Source: Mycoplasma sp. Mirounga ES2805-ORL
GTDB taxonomy: Bacteria; Bacillota_I; Bacilli_A; Mycoplasmatales; Metamycoplasmataceae
Assembly: GCF_017084445.1 (NCBI RefSeq)
Contig: NZ_CP070947.1
Span: 62,001-126,000, forward strand
Length of the DNA stretch: 64,000 nt
Reading direction: 5' to 3'
Shown here: positions 60,195 through 64,000 of the stretch, in pieces
Numbering within the stretch: position 1 is the first letter of the stretch
Layout: each line of letters starts with the position of its first letter
Notes under the pieces: model-generated
The model's input: only the letters and a program-made list of their open reading frames with translations
What the model was told of the DNA's origin: nothing
The model's database searches: none
Program-made: the position numbers and the translations under genes

Positions 60195-61280
60195 TTAAAC
60201 CTCCATTTCATAACTTTTAGATAAACCGAAAACGATAATTTTTAAGGTCAATATTAATGTAAATATAATTGACGTATTAACAATTAAATATGCAGGGTTT
60301 ATAAAGAATAATTCTGTTGATTCTTTAATAATAACTCCAATATTAAAGTTGCTTTCAAGGTCTATGCTTAGTAGACCGAGAGCAGCATATGATAAATATA
60401 TTAATATGAATTGATCTACGATTTGAATCAATTGATAGTTTAAAACTTTTAAAAACATTGTTCTTCAAAATAAATCTCATTTTGAGAATCCATTTGCTAT
60501 TTCAGCCATTATATATTCTTCTTGGAGTATTTTGGTTGATCTTTGAAATGAGCTTATAAATAAAAATATTCCACTTGCTAAACTAAAAATTAATAATGAT
60601 TTTCCAAATGATGTTCCAACAAAAATAAATAATATTACTGTTATGAACAAGTAGGGAATCATTCCTACCGCTTGTATTAAATTATAAATAAAATCATTTA
60701 TTGATTTTTTAACATATAAAGCCAATAGAATGCCTATAGCTGTTGAAATAAACATTGACATTGATAGTGACAATATTGCAACTAAGAATAATTGCATATT
60801 TGAATTAACAATTCTTGAATATATGTCAATACCATTGCTATTTGTACCTAAAATGTGATTGTAGGCAAAGTGAGTATTGTTTATTTTATTCATTAGTCCA
60901 TAAGCGTTATAACTAACGTGGTAAATATCAAAATTAGTATCAACATCAACTTTAACCAAATCTGGATAATCTTTTGCTAAAGTTACAAAAAGATTTGATT
61001 CAGGATTTTTTGATAAATCCATAGTTTTTCAAGGATGAAGTGATGAAGGCAGTTCCTTATTTAGGGCTAATGAATTATTTATAGGTTCATTATAACTATA
61101 CGAAAAGATTGATGAAATTATTAGAACTAATAAAACTACAAAAAGAATAATCACTGCAATTAAATTTAGTTTATTAGTAAAAAATCTGGTTCAAAATTGT
61201 TTTTTAGATGAAACTGGTATTGTGATACCGTGCGACTCTTTATCTTTTTTTGAGAATTTTAGATATTCTTTTGTTTTCAT
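60195..61280 (-). CDS. OppC-like ABC transporter permease
   Basis: 361 residues. A soluble N-terminus of about 35 residues precedes the first span (NLIAVIILFVVLLVLII). After a loop of about 100 residues comes HILGTNSNGIDIYSRI, the diverged form of the OppC motif GTDxxGRD. Four or five more spans and an EAA-like loop (EYIMAEIANGFSK) follow. It overlaps the OppB-like gene by 22 bases and pairs with it as a channel. It is clearly different from the OppC at 12372. Confidence 0.88.
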
Positions 61281-62197
61281 AATTTCCTTTCACCTATCTT
61301 CAATATTCTTATTGTTTTTTGTTCATCATTTTTTATATTTAAGAAATATAAACTTAAGTCAATTATTGATTTAATTAAGGTTATAGTTACGATATTAAAT
61401 AAAAACAAATACATTGTTAAATTGAAATATCTAGGATCTCCAAAGTATTGAAACAATAAGGACTGTCCTTTAATATAAAAGAATCTTTCAATAAGTAATG
61501 TATAACTTAAAATATATACATAAATTAAAATTGTCTTTTTAAGGAATTCTTCAATCCAATTTCTTAGAATAACAGTTAAAAATATTTTTTTGAAACTAAA
61601 GCCATTTGAAATAGCCATTAGGTAATATTCTGATTTAAATATATTGATTAAAATTCTATAGTTAATCAAAACCATTAAAGGTGTTATTGTAATAGTTAGG
61701 ACAAATATAGGTAATATTAATGACAATAATGTATATCCCGCATTAGAAATATAAGGTTCTATATAAACTGCTGGTAAGTTAATTGATTTGGCAATAATTA
61801 CTGCTATAGACCCCCCAACAACAATAGGTATTGAACTGAAAATAAATGTTATAAAGTTTAGGACTTTAGCGACATTATTTTTTTTATTTTTCTTTGCTAA
61901 AAAATAAGCAATCCAGAAGCTTATAATTAGTGCTAATATAAAACTAATTAGAGCTAATATGGATGTAAAAATAAAGTGATTAAAAAAGACCTTATTTACT
62001 TTAATATTAGTATCTAAAAAGCTGCCATAATCAAAGGTTAAAATACCTTTTAAATAATTAATAAAATTTGAAAAACTATAATTTTCTACAATAATTGAGC
62101 CCAAAATTACATTTAATAGAGCTAGTAAAATAATTATTACAGAAAAATAAGTAATAATTTGTTTAGCTATAAAAATTAAAATTTTTTGAAGTTTCAT
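61259..62197 (-). CDS. OppB-like ABC transporter permease
   Basis: 312 residues; the true end is at 61259 because the UGA at 61277 is Trp. There are about six membrane spans. YGSFLDTNIKVNKVFFNHF after the first span corresponds to the OppB region GDLGxS, and YYLMAISNGFSFKKIFL is the EAA-type loop that contacts the ATPase. It is diverged and lacks the long N-terminus of the OppB at 11265. It is the first gene of a five-gene operon without ATP-binding subunits in view. Confidence 0.87.
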
Positions 62198-62379
62198 AGT
62201 TTCATTTCTACCGTTAATTGTATATAATATATTTTAGATTAACGTCTGTAGTTTCTTTAGATAATTTAAGTATTTATGTCAATTATATAATTGGCCCATT
62301 TTGACATATTTACATTATCATAAATTATCTTAAATAATATAATTATTATATATTTTTAAATTAAAAAAAGGAGAGAAAT

Positions 62380-64000
62380 ATGAGAAAAAAAACTTTTCGC
62401 TATTTGACATTTTCTTCCTTAATTGCAACTTCATCAATCCCTATGATTGCTGCGGGTTGCAACAATAATGAAAGCAGTGATTCAAAAGCGAATAAAAATA
62501 GTTATTTAACTATTAAGCTTAATGATGAAGGTAAGAAAATGACCAATTTTGAAGTTGGCGATAACTTACTACAATTAAAAAAAGAAAATAGAACAGTAAA
62601 TGAAATTGTTGAATATTTAAATAAGTTTACTTCTGAAGACAATAAAATTACTCTTGAAAAAAATAAAATTTACTCATTTTTAGGTTTTAAAAATTTCGGT
62701 GATGACATTAATGTTTATTTTGAAGTTAATGATCTAACGAATATTGAATTCAAAACATATCAATTACAAGGATTTAAAAAGTATGTTAGTCAAGGCCTTG
62801 AAGGTGATGTAAATATCTCTGGAGAAGGTGTAAGAATTGGTGATCTATTAATAAAGGAACATGTTACTGATTTAGGAGCTAAAATTGATGCTATGACATT
62901 TGATAAAATGGCTAAATTAGAATATTCTAAATTAGACAGAGACCCTCAAAAAGTTCTTGAATGACTAAAACAATATATTCAAATTGAAGGTGAAATTAAT
63001 GATTCTCTTTGAGAATATAACTTTAATATTACTCAATCTCATCATCACGGAGAATATCATTACCACTTATATATTGGTGCTAAAAACAAGAAAACAGGCG
63101 ATCTTGCAAAAGGTTTTGATAGTTTAGGTCATCCAGGAATACATGTAATGGGATGATATTCACAAGAAGAATATGGTGACTTTAGTTTCTTAAATTTTGT
63201 CAATGCTAAGGGAACAACAATAAAAGCAGATACATTTGTTGAAGAGTTAAAGAATGAAGATACTTTTGCTAAGAAATTAGAAGTGTTGAAAAAATACGTT
63301 TCTGCAAACTATGATAAATACGATCCTGAAAAATCAAAATATGAATATGTTATTGATAATGACTCAATTGAAGCTGATTCTTCAAATAATTCAGTGTCTT
63401 TAAGCATTAAGATTAAGGAAAAATCTAAACCCGATGTAGAAGATAATTGGATTGAAAAATCATTAACTTTTAACGGATTTTGAACTCAAGTAACTGTTGG
63501 TGATTATTTATTTAATGTTAAATGACCAAAAGATAAAGTATCAGCTAGTGATGTTGAGGAATGATTTACTGCAAACAATAATGATCACAGTGAAGTTGTT
63601 GACATTAATTTAACAGATGATGCATTTGAAAAAATAACAGATCCTAGTCAATTTAAAGCTAGATTTGAAAAAATGGCATCAGAATTTGATAATGGAGCAA
63701 TAGCTGATAGTTGAGAAATTTCTGACGGTAATGAATACACTAGTGAAGAAAAAGAAGAAGCCGCAAAATTAAATCAAAATGCACTTATTGATGTTTTTGG
63801 CCCTTATGCTGGATGACCAAGAGTCTTTACATTAGTTAAAGAAAATGAAGGAAAGAGCATTGATGAACAAAACACTTTATTAGAAAAATGTTTTAATGAC
63901 GCAAAATCTAAAACAATAATAATCAAGAAGATTTTCTTGAGCAAAATGATACGCGATGCTAAAAAAGTTGAAGAGAAATATACAAACGCTAACATCAAAC
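62380..64000 (+). CDS. lipoprotein, 3' end beyond the window
   Basis: The 540 visible codons run open to the right edge. The signal peptide ends in PMIAAGC, with the lipobox Cys at about residue 27. The mature part contains a His-rich stretch (QSHHHGEYHYHLYIG) and repeated phrases such as VTVGDYLFNVKW / VRIGDLLIKEHV that hint at duplicated domains. GGAGAG precedes the ATG. It is divergent from the permease operon. The function is unknown. Confidence 0.88.

Overview
The window comes from a mollicute, most likely a fermentative Mycoplasma of the hominis group (Mycoplasmopsis or a relative). Three things support this. UGA must be read as tryptophan to keep almost every gene open (oppA, ackA, gltX, the helicase and many others). 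The DNA is very A+T rich. The proteome is of mycoplasma type, with many lipoproteins, no cell-wall genes and a giant surface protein carrying the PDxFFG motif. No rRNA, tRNA, CRISPR array or intact insertion sequence was seen. The species cannot be fixed from the sequence alone.

Layout. 0.2-8.3 kb holds one 2709-residue surface protein with an HExxH metallopeptidase motif. 8.3-16.4 kb is a complete oppABCDF oligopeptide importer. 16.5-19.8 kb (minus strand) holds a purine permease with a structured leader, and the E3 subunit of pyruvate dehydrogenase. 20.1-24.5 kb holds gyrA and an unknown gene. 24.5-25.9 kb is a decay zone that includes an inverted copy of the 5' end of ackA. 26.1-27.0 kb holds rpsD, with a folded leader, and rpmE. 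27.0-34.2 kb is a pyruvate-node cluster: pta-ackA on the minus strand, then pdhA, pdhB, a split E2 (linker peptide, bare catalytic domain and free lipoyl domain) and ldh on the plus strand. 34.3-38.2 kb holds a membrane protein with an apparent frameshift, gltX and small or membrane proteins of unknown role.

38.2-45.0 kb looks like an accessory or defence-type segment. It holds a PD-(D/E)XK nuclease-like gene, a rhodanese pseudogene, a GIY-YIG/SF1-helicase fusion overlapping a MazG-like pyrophosphohydrolase, a membrane-anchored EIIB-like domain without its cysteine, an alpha/beta hydrolase, a zinc-ribbon protein and a Fic-like protein with a degenerate active site. Several of these genes have a -10 box so close to the ATG that their mRNAs are probably leaderless. 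45.2-49.6 kb is housekeeping: a HAD phosphatase, pepC, obg and a NagB-like protein. 50.0-55.4 kb carries two membrane proteins of unknown function and a short lipoprotein. 55.5-62.2 kb (minus strand) is a second OppB/OppC-like permease operon with three lipoproteins and no ATPase gene in view. A divergent lipoprotein gene runs off the right edge.

How the genes fit together. Peptides brought in by OppABCDF, and perhaps trimmed by the giant surface peptidase, would feed PepC. Pyruvate goes either through the PDH complex to acetyl-CoA, with Pta and AckA making ATP, or to lactate through LDH. The most unusual points are the E2 split into three reading frames, the helicase/MazG pair beside a nuclease, the permease operon without ATPases, and the ackA fragment that forms an inverted repeat around rpsD-rpmE.
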